This document shows, in pieces, positions 1 through 5,853 of a DNA stretch of 6,271 nucleotides. The notes under the pieces are model-generated. The model searched no databases. It saw nothing but the letters and a program-made list of their open reading frames with translations, and was not told the origin of the DNA. The translations under genes were made by a program, and so were the position numbers. Each line of letters begins with the position of its first letter. The stretch's first letter is position 1. The DNA is from Clostridiales bacterium (GTDB lineage Bacteria; Bacillota; Clostridia; Oscillospirales; Oscillospiraceae), in the NCBI GenBank assembly GCA_003516765.1, contig DPCD01000041.1:541-6811 (forward strand), in the 5' to 3' direction.

Positions 1-609
1 GCGGCAATCAAAATGAACCCGTCCTCATACCAGACAAGCCCCGACCTCGGGAAGAAGGACCCCGAGCCGACCTACATTCCGTCCACGAGCCAGATTCTCT
101 CCGGCATGAAGGTGCAGGTGAACGGCAAGGACGTTGTGTATCAGGCAATCGGTTCTTCCGGCTGGCTCCTGATGACGCCGGACAGCTATTCTGCCGCGAA
201 TACCTACCGTTTCCGCGCGGAAAAGGGTGCGCTCAAGAATATCGTCGCCAACGGCTATAACGGCTTCGGTGTGCAGGCTGGCAAGCTGATGATCGGCATT
301 ACGGAGAAGATGGACACGGCAAGAGGTCTTGACCTGTCCCTCTGCCCGGTACCGAGCGCGGCGCAGACGGCGTGGAAAAACAAGTCCGGTGTGGTCGGCG
401 TTTGGAAGATCACCTGCGACAGCGTCTCGGGCGGTTTGACATTAACGTTCGACTGCTCGGGTCAAACAGGAAAACTGGCGCTTGCGAAGTACAACGAAGC
501 GAAAAAGTGCTTCGAGCAGGTGTCGGAGAAAAAATGGAGCGTCAGCGGCTCGATCCTGACTGCCTCCAATATGTCCGCCGGTATTTACGGCGTCATCAAG
601 ATCGGGTGA
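1..609 (+). CDS. C-terminal part of a probable secreted/surface protein, unknown family (5' end outside window)
   Basis: The frame is open from base 1 and ends at TGA 607-609, giving 202 visible codons. The first ATG (base 13) has no ribosome binding site in front of it, so this is most likely the 3' end of a longer gene. The visible part starts with a Pro/Ser/Thr-rich linker (about residues 6-30 of the visible part). It continues with alternating hydrophobic and polar segments rich in Gly, Ser, Thr and Val, typical of beta-sandwich extracellular domains. No membrane segment, LPXTG motif, SLH domain or catalytic motif is visible. The last stretch (TLTFDCSG, then KLALAKYNE, ending SAGIYGVIKIG) resembles the closing strands of beta domains at the ends of Firmicutes surface proteins; this is a resemblance, not an assignment. 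It lies 61 nt upstream of another exported protein on the same strand, which fits a surface-protein cluster. GC is about 62% in a sampled 60-nt line, above the start of the next gene. Confidence 0.75.
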   Translation, partial: AAIKMNPSSYQTSPDLGKKDPEPTYIPSTSQILSGMKVQVNGKDVVYQAIGSSGWLLMTPDSYSAANTYRFRAEKGALKNIVANGYNGFGVQAGKLMIGITEKMDTARGLDLSLCPVPSAAQTAWKNKSGVVGVWKITCDSVSGGLTLTFDCSGQTGKLALAKYNEAKKCFEQVSEKKWSVSGSILTASNMSAGIYGVIKIG

Positions 610-619
610 TCCCGAACTC

Positions 620-653
620 AAAAAAACGAAAGCCCGGGGCACTTCGCCCCGGG
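620..653 (+). terminator. GC-rich intergenic hairpin without a U-tract
   Basis: Bases 633-640 (cccggggc) pair perfectly with 646-653 (gccccggg) around the loop acttc. A run of seven A lies upstream (620-626), but no T-run follows on the + strand, so this is not a standard intrinsic terminator for the first gene. Read on the - strand the A-run becomes a T-run a few bases past the stem, but no - strand gene is visible. The hairpin ends right next to the ribosome binding site of the giant surface-protein gene. It may therefore stop transcription without a U-tract, stabilise a processed transcript, or modulate translation. Confidence 0.45.
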
Positions 654-661
654 AGAAAGGA
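654..661 (+). promoter_or_regulatory. Ribosome binding site that decides the start of the giant surface protein
   Basis: The purine-rich agaaagga lies 9 nt before ATG 671. A possible TTG start at 662 in the same frame would abut this site with no spacing, so ATG 671 is preferred. That choice also gives a clean signal peptide beginning MKGKR. Confidence 0.7.
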
Positions 662-670
662 TTGAGAGAA

Positions 671-748
671 ATGAAAGGAAAACGGATCGTATCTCTCCTG
701 CTGTGCCTCGTGCTGACGCTGGGGCTGCTGCCAGCTTCTGTACTTGCA
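671..748 (+). other. Signal peptide coding segment
   Basis: Residues 1-26 show a basic start (K2, K4, R5), a hydrophobic core rich in Leu and Val, and a signal peptidase I site after V-L-A (residue 26). The Cys at residue 12 follows SLLL, which does not fit a lipobox, so a lipoprotein is unlikely. Confidence 0.88.
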
Positions 749-3700
749 GTATCAGACGGCAATCAATATTGTTTTAATATCATTGCACTTGATAATGGAA
801 CAGCGAAAGCGGGATTTACCGTATCAGCATCGGAAGCTGGCGTCTCAAAAATTAATAACCAAGAAGCAAGCGTACCAGCCGGCATAAAGATACGGGATTT
901 GACGGTTGGAAAGGAGGTCGCAGTCACCTTTACCGCGCCGGCAGGGTATGCTGTAGACTATGTTGTGTTCGACTGCTATGATGATCCGGAAGATGTGCCC
1001 ATTGAGGATTTGGATCCTGTGGTTACAAAATCCGATGGAGACCGAACCGCGCAAATTGTTTTCACACCGACCGAAGATAATTTGCAAGTTGCAGATGACG
1101 AAGGTGCAGTCGATAATACCTACGGATTTTATCTTGCTGTCATATTAAAAAAGGCTGGCAACGAAAAGAGGGTCACGTTCTATCCGTATCAGGGCAATAA
1201 AGATAAATTCTATACGGTCAACGTTGAAGCAGGCAAAACACTTCCTCAGCCTACCGTAGCGGAAATCGAATCAAAAGCAAAACTCCAGGACGGCTATTTT
1301 GACGCCATGGAGGTGGAAGGATGGTATACGGACGAAACGCTGAGAAGCAAATATGATTTTAAATCGCCAGTTTCGCAGGATCTGTCTTTGTATGCAAAAA
1401 TGCAGCTCAAAAAGGATGCAAGAGTACCCGTCGAGTATAGAGTTTCAATCAAGGCGAAGCCGAATGATCCGTCGACATACGATAAATCTGCTTATTATAA
1501 TCCGACGGATAATAGTATTTCTTTCACGAAACCGGGCTTAACCATAAACGTTGGAACCCCAGTGACAGGTCTTCCGATTGGCGAGACTATTACCAGTGAC
1601 GATTTGGGTCTTCCCAAATCCGGTCTGAAAATTACAGGCTGGGTGCTGGCGGATACGACAACCGGCAAAACGACGCCGTATGAGGAAGGAAAAACCGCGA
1701 TTACTGCGGAGCAGGCGTTAAAACTTTTGAAGGATAACAAAGTTGTCACATTCTGGGCTGCCTATACGGGAAAAGCTGTTGTTTCCTTCAACAAAAATGG
1801 GAATGGAATTGCTGCGCCAGCTGATATGGAGTGTCCCTTCGTATGGAACGGAAACAACGGGACGGTTCCAACGCTGACAGAACCCCAGCGCAAAACGCTT
1901 ACCGAGTGGGAAGCGGCGCAGGAGGCAAGTACAAACTACTTCTTCCGCGGCTGGTATACCAATGCACAATGCACCGGCAATGCATGGGTTTTTGGACTCG
2001 ATGAAGGTGAAATTGTGAACGGCTTCTGGAACGACACCACACTCTACGCGAAGTGGGTTGAAAAGAAGACGGTTACATTTGACACAAACGGCAAACCGAC
2101 GGACTGGGAAGAAGAAGGTAAGAAGACCATGACCGTCGGTGCAGGCGATAAGCTGACAGCGCCAACAGCACCTGAGGCAGTAGATAAGAGCGTATTTCTT
2201 GGATGGTATAAGGATCCCGCTTGCACAGATGGACAGCAATGGAATTTCGATACGAATACGATTGCTGCGGATACCACGCTCTACGCAAAGTGGAGTACGG
2301 AAACGCGAAGAATCACCATGAAGTTCCGCAAATTAGACCCGGACGACATGACAGATGCAACATGGACCGATGTCGAAACATATAGCAGTGTTCCGGTCGT
2401 GGCGAATTATACCTTTGGAAGAGGCAATGCGGTTCCGGCAACGCCTGCTGATAACAGCGGCACGAAGAACCTCCGCACGCTGAGGTATGCCAATACGTGG
2501 ACCTTTGTCGGAAAGAACAACCAGACGTATACACTGACCGACAGTACTATTCTGGCAGATTGCATCGACGATGCCGTTACAGAGTTGGTCGTCACCGCAA
2601 AAGCCACGCCGTATATCACGGTAACCTTTGATGCGCAAGGCGGACGATTTGAGAACGGAAGCGACAAATACACGACTGCGCTTTTGGACGCATCGTCTGG
2701 CGCAAAGACAGCCGCGCCCACAAAAGCCCCGACAAAGGACGGTTTCCGTTTCGACGGCTGGTATAAGGATACGGCAAAAACGGACGAATTTAGTCCGGAA
2801 ACGGACACGTTCAGACAGAACACGACGATTTATGCCAAGTGGAACGAGATCCCTTCGCACGAAATCACGTTCGAGGTGACCGACAAGCAGAGTAAGACGC
2901 AGATCACGGATGCCCAAATCACTGTGAAAAACGGCAATGGCGAACCGCAAGAACCGAATGCCAGCGGCGTGTATACGCTGAAAGAAGGCGCATACGACGT
3001 TACGGTTCGTGCGAATGGGTATAAGACTGCAAGCAGCAAGCTCGACGTTACGGCAGAAACCAAAAAGGTATCTGTTGAGCTGGAAGCGTTTGTTGCTGTG
3101 AAAGACATCGCCCTTTCGCTCAGCCAGGTGATGAAGACCAAAGAATACGCGCTTTCCGACTATCTGACAATCACGCCAGAAACGGCAACGAGAAAAGATG
3201 TCACCTGGTCGGCAGCCGAAACGCTTCCTGCGGGTGTGACGCTGGCAGATGGAAAACTGACAGTTACGGCTGACGCGCAGGAGCGCGCGGTAGTCAAACT
3301 GACTGCAACGATTACGAACGGCGCGCTCGCTGACGACGGCAAAACAGAAACCAACTACTCCAAAGCGTTCACGCTGACTGTCACAAAATACCTTGCGACC
3401 ATCACGTTTGCACACGGCAGCGGCGATCACCCGGATATCACGCTTCCAGCAAAAAAGACCGTGAACGAGGATACAACACTGGCTGCTCCAGCTGACCCCA
3501 CGGATGATAACTGGACATTCAAGGGCTGGTTTAAAGACGAGGGCTGCACACAGGCGTGGCAGTCGACAGATAAGTTTGCTGCCGATGCGACGCTGTACGC
3601 CAAGTGGGAGCAGAAAGCGATCAAAGTCACCATCACCTTTACCGGCGGCGACGGCGCGAAAAAGAATACCGGCGTTGAGAATCTTCTCACACTGGATTCC

Positions 3701-5422
3701 GGTACGACGATCAATCTTCCCGCCTGCATGTTCACAAAGGAAGGATACATCTTCTCTGCGTGGCAGGAATCTGGCGAAAGCGGCAGCACTGTTGCGGATA
3801 CCTCTTATAAAGTTCCGCGCAAAAATGTCACATTTACCGCAAAATGGACGCAGATCGAAAACGACACCAGCGTTGCGCTGATCAAGCAGTCGATTCTTGG
3901 AATTACGGAAGAAAACGCGGCGAAGTACCAGCCGCAGCTGCTTGCCGCGCGTGATGCCGCGCATACGAACGCTGACGCTGGGAAGGACGCAGATCTCCGA
4001 AGCACCCTTGAAACACGCTTCCGCGCTTCTGGCATTGCAAATCCCACGATCAACGGCAATGCAGCTACTGGTGCATCGCAGAGCGGCGCGATCCTGTCCT
4101 CCGATGGTCAGGCAGTTACGCTGACAATTGACAAGGGCACTGCGGCAGCACTGCCTTCCGCTTACCAGAGCGAGGAATATAAGTCCGCGTGGAGAAACAT
4201 TACCATGAAGAGCGGCACGGCTGCGCTGACAGAGCCGCTGATCCCGGTGCTGGTTACAATTCCAATTCCGGATGAGCTCAGCGGAATGGCAGCAGACACC
4301 ATTCGTGTTCTGGTGCATGGCGGCGGCACAGAGCCGACGGTCGGGCAGCCAACGGTGGAAGATGGGAAGCTGACCTTCTCGGTTGAAACGCTTGGACAGT
4401 ACGCATTTGTTGGAAAGGCAATCTCCGACGCGGCGGATACCCGTGTCACGGCGCTCGTCATGAAGTATAATGACACGCCGATGGGAAATGTCAAGCAGGA
4501 TGCGAGCGGCAATTTTACGGTCACGTTCCCGATGTCGATGAACCAGAGCGCGATCGACGGTCTCTCCTTCGGTACAAACTGGAAGACCTATCTGACCGTT
4601 GCGCCGCAGGCAAAGGTCGCGACAACAGAAAACCCGGAAGGCTGGGACGCAAAGTACTGGGCAGAAACAGGCGTTGCGCTACAATTTGACCTCAGCGGCT
4701 CCTCCGCATCGGATACTGTCACGCTGACTGCCATCGCGCAAAACGGTACTAAACGCACCTTTACGATCACTGCAAAGAAGATCACGGACGCTGACCGGAA
4801 CTACAAAATCGCCGTTTCCAACATCAACGGCGGCACGGTCACAGCCACCCCGAGTCCTGCCGCAGCTGGAGAAGAGGTCAAGCTGACCGTTACGCCGAAC
4901 GACGGCAAGAAGCTGGTCGCGGGCTCGCTCAGCTACTGCCTGCAATCCGCCGGGGCAAAGTCCGTGCCCATCGACGAAAGCACGCTGACGTTCATCATGC
5001 CCGTGGGCGATATCAACATCAACGCGCAGTTCGAAGACGACGCCAGCGCGCCGATCAAGAACCCGCCGCAGATTACCGCGTTCATGATCAACGGCGTCTC
5101 GGCAGTGATTAACAGCGACACAAAGGCAATCACGATCATCCTGCCCTACGGCACGGATCTGAAGCATGTTGCGCCGACCATCGTGACGGCGAATGCTTCC
5201 AAGGTAGAGCCTTCTTCTGCCCAGCGTGTGGACCTGTCCACGCCGAAAGCCTACAGGGTCTATGCCTCCAACGGCGCGTATGTGACCTACACCGTCACCG
5301 CGTACACCGAGGAGCCGTCGCCCACACAGTCGCTCTGGGAGAAGCTGCAAAACCAGATCAACAGCAACCCCAACTGGTGGGAGCTGGCGGAATACCAGAA
5401 AAAGACCGGCTATTACAAATAA
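671..5422 (+). CDS. Giant secreted multi-repeat protein with Listeria-Bacteroides (InlB B-type/Flg_new) repeats
   Basis: The product has 1583 residues. A signal peptide (residues 1-26, cleavage after VLA) shows export through Sec. Flg_new-type repeats, recognised by a GWY/GWF core and a closing LYAKW, lie at about 168-245, 369-463, 467-541, 649-724, 909-980 and 984-1061 (the last ends FTAKW); a degenerate copy (GWVLAD to FWAAY) covers about 255-367. Between them are an unassigned segment (542-648), a PEGA/carboxypeptidase-regulatory-like module (730-807; GAYDVTVRANGYKT) and a bacterial Ig-like module (808-906; VTWSA). After the repeats come a domain ending TLGQYAFVG (1062-1248), a beta domain (1259-1371), a divergent Flg_new-like module (1377-1455; FIMPVGDININAQF), a DUF5018/cadherin-like domain (1464-1548; ITAFMINGV, LPYGTDL) and an aromatic tail. 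Such proteins usually act as adhesins or surface scaffolds, but the partner cannot be read here. No catalytic motif and no known wall anchor are visible. GC rises from about 40% near the start to about 60% at the end. Identity as a repeat-rich exported protein is firm; its role is not. Confidence 0.95.
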   Translation: MKGKRIVSLLLCLVLTLGLLPASVLAVSDGNQYCFNIIALDNGTAKAGFTVSASEAGVSKINNQEASVPAGIKIRDLTVGKEVAVTFTAPAGYAVDYVVFDCYDDPEDVPIEDLDPVVTKSDGDRTAQIVFTPTEDNLQVADDEGAVDNTYGFYLAVILKKAGNEKRVTFYPYQGNKDKFYTVNVEAGKTLPQPTVAEIESKAKLQDGYFDAMEVEGWYTDETLRSKYDFKSPVSQDLSLYAKMQLKKDARVPVEYRVSIKAKPNDPSTYDKSAYYNPTDNSISFTKPGLTINVGTPVTGLPIGETITSDDLGLPKSGLKITGWVLADTTTGKTTPYEEGKTAITAEQALKLLKDNKVVTFWAAYTGKAVVSFNKNGNGIAAPADMECPFVWNGNNGTVPTLTEPQRKTLTEWEAAQEASTNYFFRGWYTNAQCTGNAWVFGLDEGEIVNGFWNDTTLYAKWVEKKTVTFDTNGKPTDWEEEGKKTMTVGAGDKLTAPTAPEAVDKSVFLGWYKDPACTDGQQWNFDTNTIAADTTLYAKWSTETRRITMKFRKLDPDDMTDATWTDVETYSSVPVVANYTFGRGNAVPATPADNSGTKNLRTLRYANTWTFVGKNNQTYTLTDSTILADCIDDAVTELVVTAKATPYITVTFDAQGGRFENGSDKYTTALLDASSGAKTAAPTKAPTKDGFRFDGWYKDTAKTDEFSPETDTFRQNTTIYAKWNEIPSHEITFEVTDKQSKTQITDAQITVKNGNGEPQEPNASGVYTLKEGAYDVTVRANGYKTASSKLDVTAETKKVSVELEAFVAVKDIALSLSQVMKTKEYALSDYLTITPETATRKDVTWSAAETLPAGVTLADGKLTVTADAQERAVVKLTATITNGALADDGKTETNYSKAFTLTVTKYLATITFAHGSGDHPDITLPAKKTVNEDTTLAAPADPTDDNWTFKGWFKDEGCTQAWQSTDKFAADATLYAKWEQKAIKVTITFTGGDGAKKNTGVENLLTLDSGTTINLPACMFTKEGYIFSAWQESGESGSTVADTSYKVPRKNVTFTAKWTQIENDTSVALIKQSILGITEENAAKYQPQLLAARDAAHTNADAGKDADLRSTLETRFRASGIANPTINGNAATGASQSGAILSSDGQAVTLTIDKGTAAALPSAYQSEEYKSAWRNITMKSGTAALTEPLIPVLVTIPIPDELSGMAADTIRVLVHGGGTEPTVGQPTVEDGKLTFSVETLGQYAFVGKAISDAADTRVTALVMKYNDTPMGNVKQDASGNFTVTFPMSMNQSAIDGLSFGTNWKTYLTVAPQAKVATTENPEGWDAKYWAETGVALQFDLSGSSASDTVTLTAIAQNGTKRTFTITAKKITDADRNYKIAVSNINGGTVTATPSPAAAGEEVKLTVTPNDGKKLVAGSLSYCLQSAGAKSVPIDESTLTFIMPVGDININAQFEDDASAPIKNPPQITAFMINGVSAVINSDTKAITIILPYGTDLKHVAPTIVTANASKVEPSSAQRVDLSTPKAYRVYASNGAYVTYTVTAYTEEPSPTQSLWEKLQNQINSNPNWWELAEYQKKTGYYK
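1172..3847 (+). repeat. Array of Flg_new/InlB B-type protein repeats
   Basis: Repeat units inside the giant protein share V-T-F near the start, a central GWY or GWF followed by K/T-D or N, and a closing L/I/F-Y/T-A-K-W. The core Trp residues are at 218, 428, 512, 697, 953 and, less typically, 1031 (SAW); the closing Trp residues are at 462, 541, 724, 979 and 1059. Unit 1 closes with LYAKM. The array is interrupted at residues 542-648 and 730-906 by other modules. Units are diverged at the DNA level, so recent tandem duplication is not evident. In characterised relatives the unit is a small beta-grasp-like fold used as a stalk or binding module on the cell surface. Confidence 0.85.
5315..5419 (+). 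other. Aromatic C-terminal tail of the surface protein (possible sorting or interaction motif)
   Basis: Residues 1549-1583 start with a short Pro/Ser/Thr linker (PSPTQS), followed by a probably helical segment with W1556, the pair WW before ELAEYQKKTG, and a final GYYK. It carries no LPXTG, membrane helix or SLH motif. The aromatic-plus-basic pattern looks like a distinct module rather than the end of the preceding beta domain. A role in retention or secretion is inference only. Confidence 0.45.
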
Positions 5423-5435
5423 CCGGCACACAAAA

Positions 5436-5465
5436 GCTCCCGGCTGAGTTCTCTCAGCCGGGAGC
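5436..5465 (+). terminator. Perfect 13-bp hairpin just after the surface-protein stop codon
   Basis: Bases 5436-5448 (gctcccggctgag) pair without mismatch with 5453-5465 around the loop ttct, starting 13 nt after the TAA. Four A precede the stem, but no T-run follows on the + strand. It may be a U-less terminator, an RNA 3'-end stabiliser, or the 5' helix of the structured leader that follows. Confidence 0.5.
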
Positions 5466-5470
5466 CATAC

Positions 5471-5581
5471 AGACGCAATAGGAACAGGCAGCCGACAGGC
5501 ACACACGGCTGGCTGGCTGCCCCGCAACGGTATGAGAAATGATGATTTCCCACCCGCGATCATTGTGCCTGATATTCTGCC
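5471..5581 (+). promoter_or_regulatory. Cobalamin (B12) riboswitch-like element
   Basis: Blocks resembling the cobalamin riboswitch occur in the expected order. AATAGGAA (5477-5484) resembles the AATAGGGAA block. GCTGCCCCGCAACGGTA (5516-5532) resembles the conserved CCCGCCACTGTA/CCCGCAACGGTA core. A small hairpin (5538-5543 with 5559-5564) follows, and then GCCTGATATTCTGCC (5567-5581) resembles the B12 box. A canonical terminator follows at once, as in a transcription-attenuating riboswitch. Against it: the usual GGTGnnAnTCC loop is poorly matched, the B12 box fits only about 9 of 16 consensus positions, the GCCACTG...GGGAAGG arm is missing, no promoter is evident, and no cobalamin gene lies downstream. 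It may be a short variant, a degenerate remnant, or a chance resemblance. Confidence 0.45.
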
Positions 5582-5612
5582 CCGCAGAGGCTCAAGCCTC
5601 TGCGGGTTTTTT
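5581..5612 (+). terminator. Canonical rho-independent terminator
   Basis: A perfect 11-bp stem (cccgcagaggc 5581-5591 with 5596-5606) closes the loop tcaa and is followed directly by six T (5607-5612). It works in the + direction. It either ends the transcript of the giant surface protein or is the expression platform of the riboswitch-like element, with which it shares base 5581. Confidence 0.9.
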
Positions 5613-5625
5613 CGTAGTCGAAAGA

Positions 5626-5680
5626 GCGCAGATTTTACAGAATTCCACGGAAAACTGTAAAATCTGCGCATTTTCCATTT
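5626..5680 (+). terminator. 15-bp inverted repeat with U-rich tail, probable second terminator
   Basis: Bases 5626-5640 (gcgcagattttacag) pair perfectly with 5655-5669 across 14 nt, and the loop can form a small inner ttc/gaa pairing. The tail attttccatttt is U-rich but interrupted. It sits 13 nt after the canonical terminator and would help insulate the sigma-like gene. A protein-binding palindrome or a miniature-element end are alternatives. Confidence 0.55.
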
Positions 5681-5840
5681 TAAGCGAGTCCACCAGTCAA
5701 AAGGCGTCAATTTCCCATAAACAGGAAAATTCAAGACCGCCTAAATACAGACAGAACCTGCGCTGGGCAGTCATTCTGCCACCTGCCCGCGCCCCTCCGT
5801 TTCTGACATTTGCTTATCCCCGCAAATGAAATTCAGAAAT

Positions 5841-5845
5841 GGAGG
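5841..5845 (+). promoter_or_regulatory. Ribosome binding site of the sigma-like gene
   Basis: A strong ggagg lies 8 nt before TTG 5854 and supports that non-ATG start. The ATG at 5848 is only 2 nt from ggagg and opens a different, short frame. Confidence 0.8.
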
Positions 5846-5853
5846 AATGTATC

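Larger units (their letters stand above)
5423..5853 (+). other. 431-nt structured intergenic region between surface protein and sigma-like gene
   Basis: The first 260 nt are filled by the hairpin, the riboswitch-like element and the two terminator-like structures listed separately. In the remaining stretch (about 5681-5840) I see no gene and no convincing promoter. A ctgaca at 5803-5808 has no good -10 partner at normal spacing. GC in a sampled 60-nt line here (5641-5700) is about 40%, lower than in the sigma-like gene. Confidence 0.7.

Noticed and set aside
662..664. TTG 662 as start of the giant protein
   Set aside because: It touches the ribosome binding site, while ATG 671 has 9-nt spacing and begins a normal signal peptide.
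372..665. Overlapping + strand frame of 97 codons at the end of the first gene
   Set aside because: It is a shifted frame of the first gene, rich in Arg, and runs through the intergenic hairpin.
692..706. Lipobox at Cys12 of the giant protein
   Set aside because: The residues before the Cys are SLLL, which do not fit L-[AS]-[GA]-C, and an ordinary signal peptidase I site follows at residue 26.
2333..4318. Open frame of 661 codons on the - strand, opposite the repeat region
   Set aside because: It lies fully inside the surface-protein gene, is rich in Arg and Cys with no domain pattern, and is explained by the codon bias of the + strand gene.
4679..5734. Open frame of 351 codons on the - strand across the end of the surface gene and the intergenic region
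   Set aside because: It runs through three hairpins, including the canonical terminator, has Arg-rich low-quality sequence, and is a shadow of the high-GC 3' end.
5539..5829. Small + strand frame of 96 codons
   Set aside because: It passes through both terminator-like structures, has no ribosome binding site, and its translation is unstructured.
5803..5831. Sigma-A promoter with ctgaca as -35 for the sigma-like gene
   Set aside because: No TATAAT-like -10 occurs at 16-18 nt spacing, and the transcript would start on the ribosome binding site.
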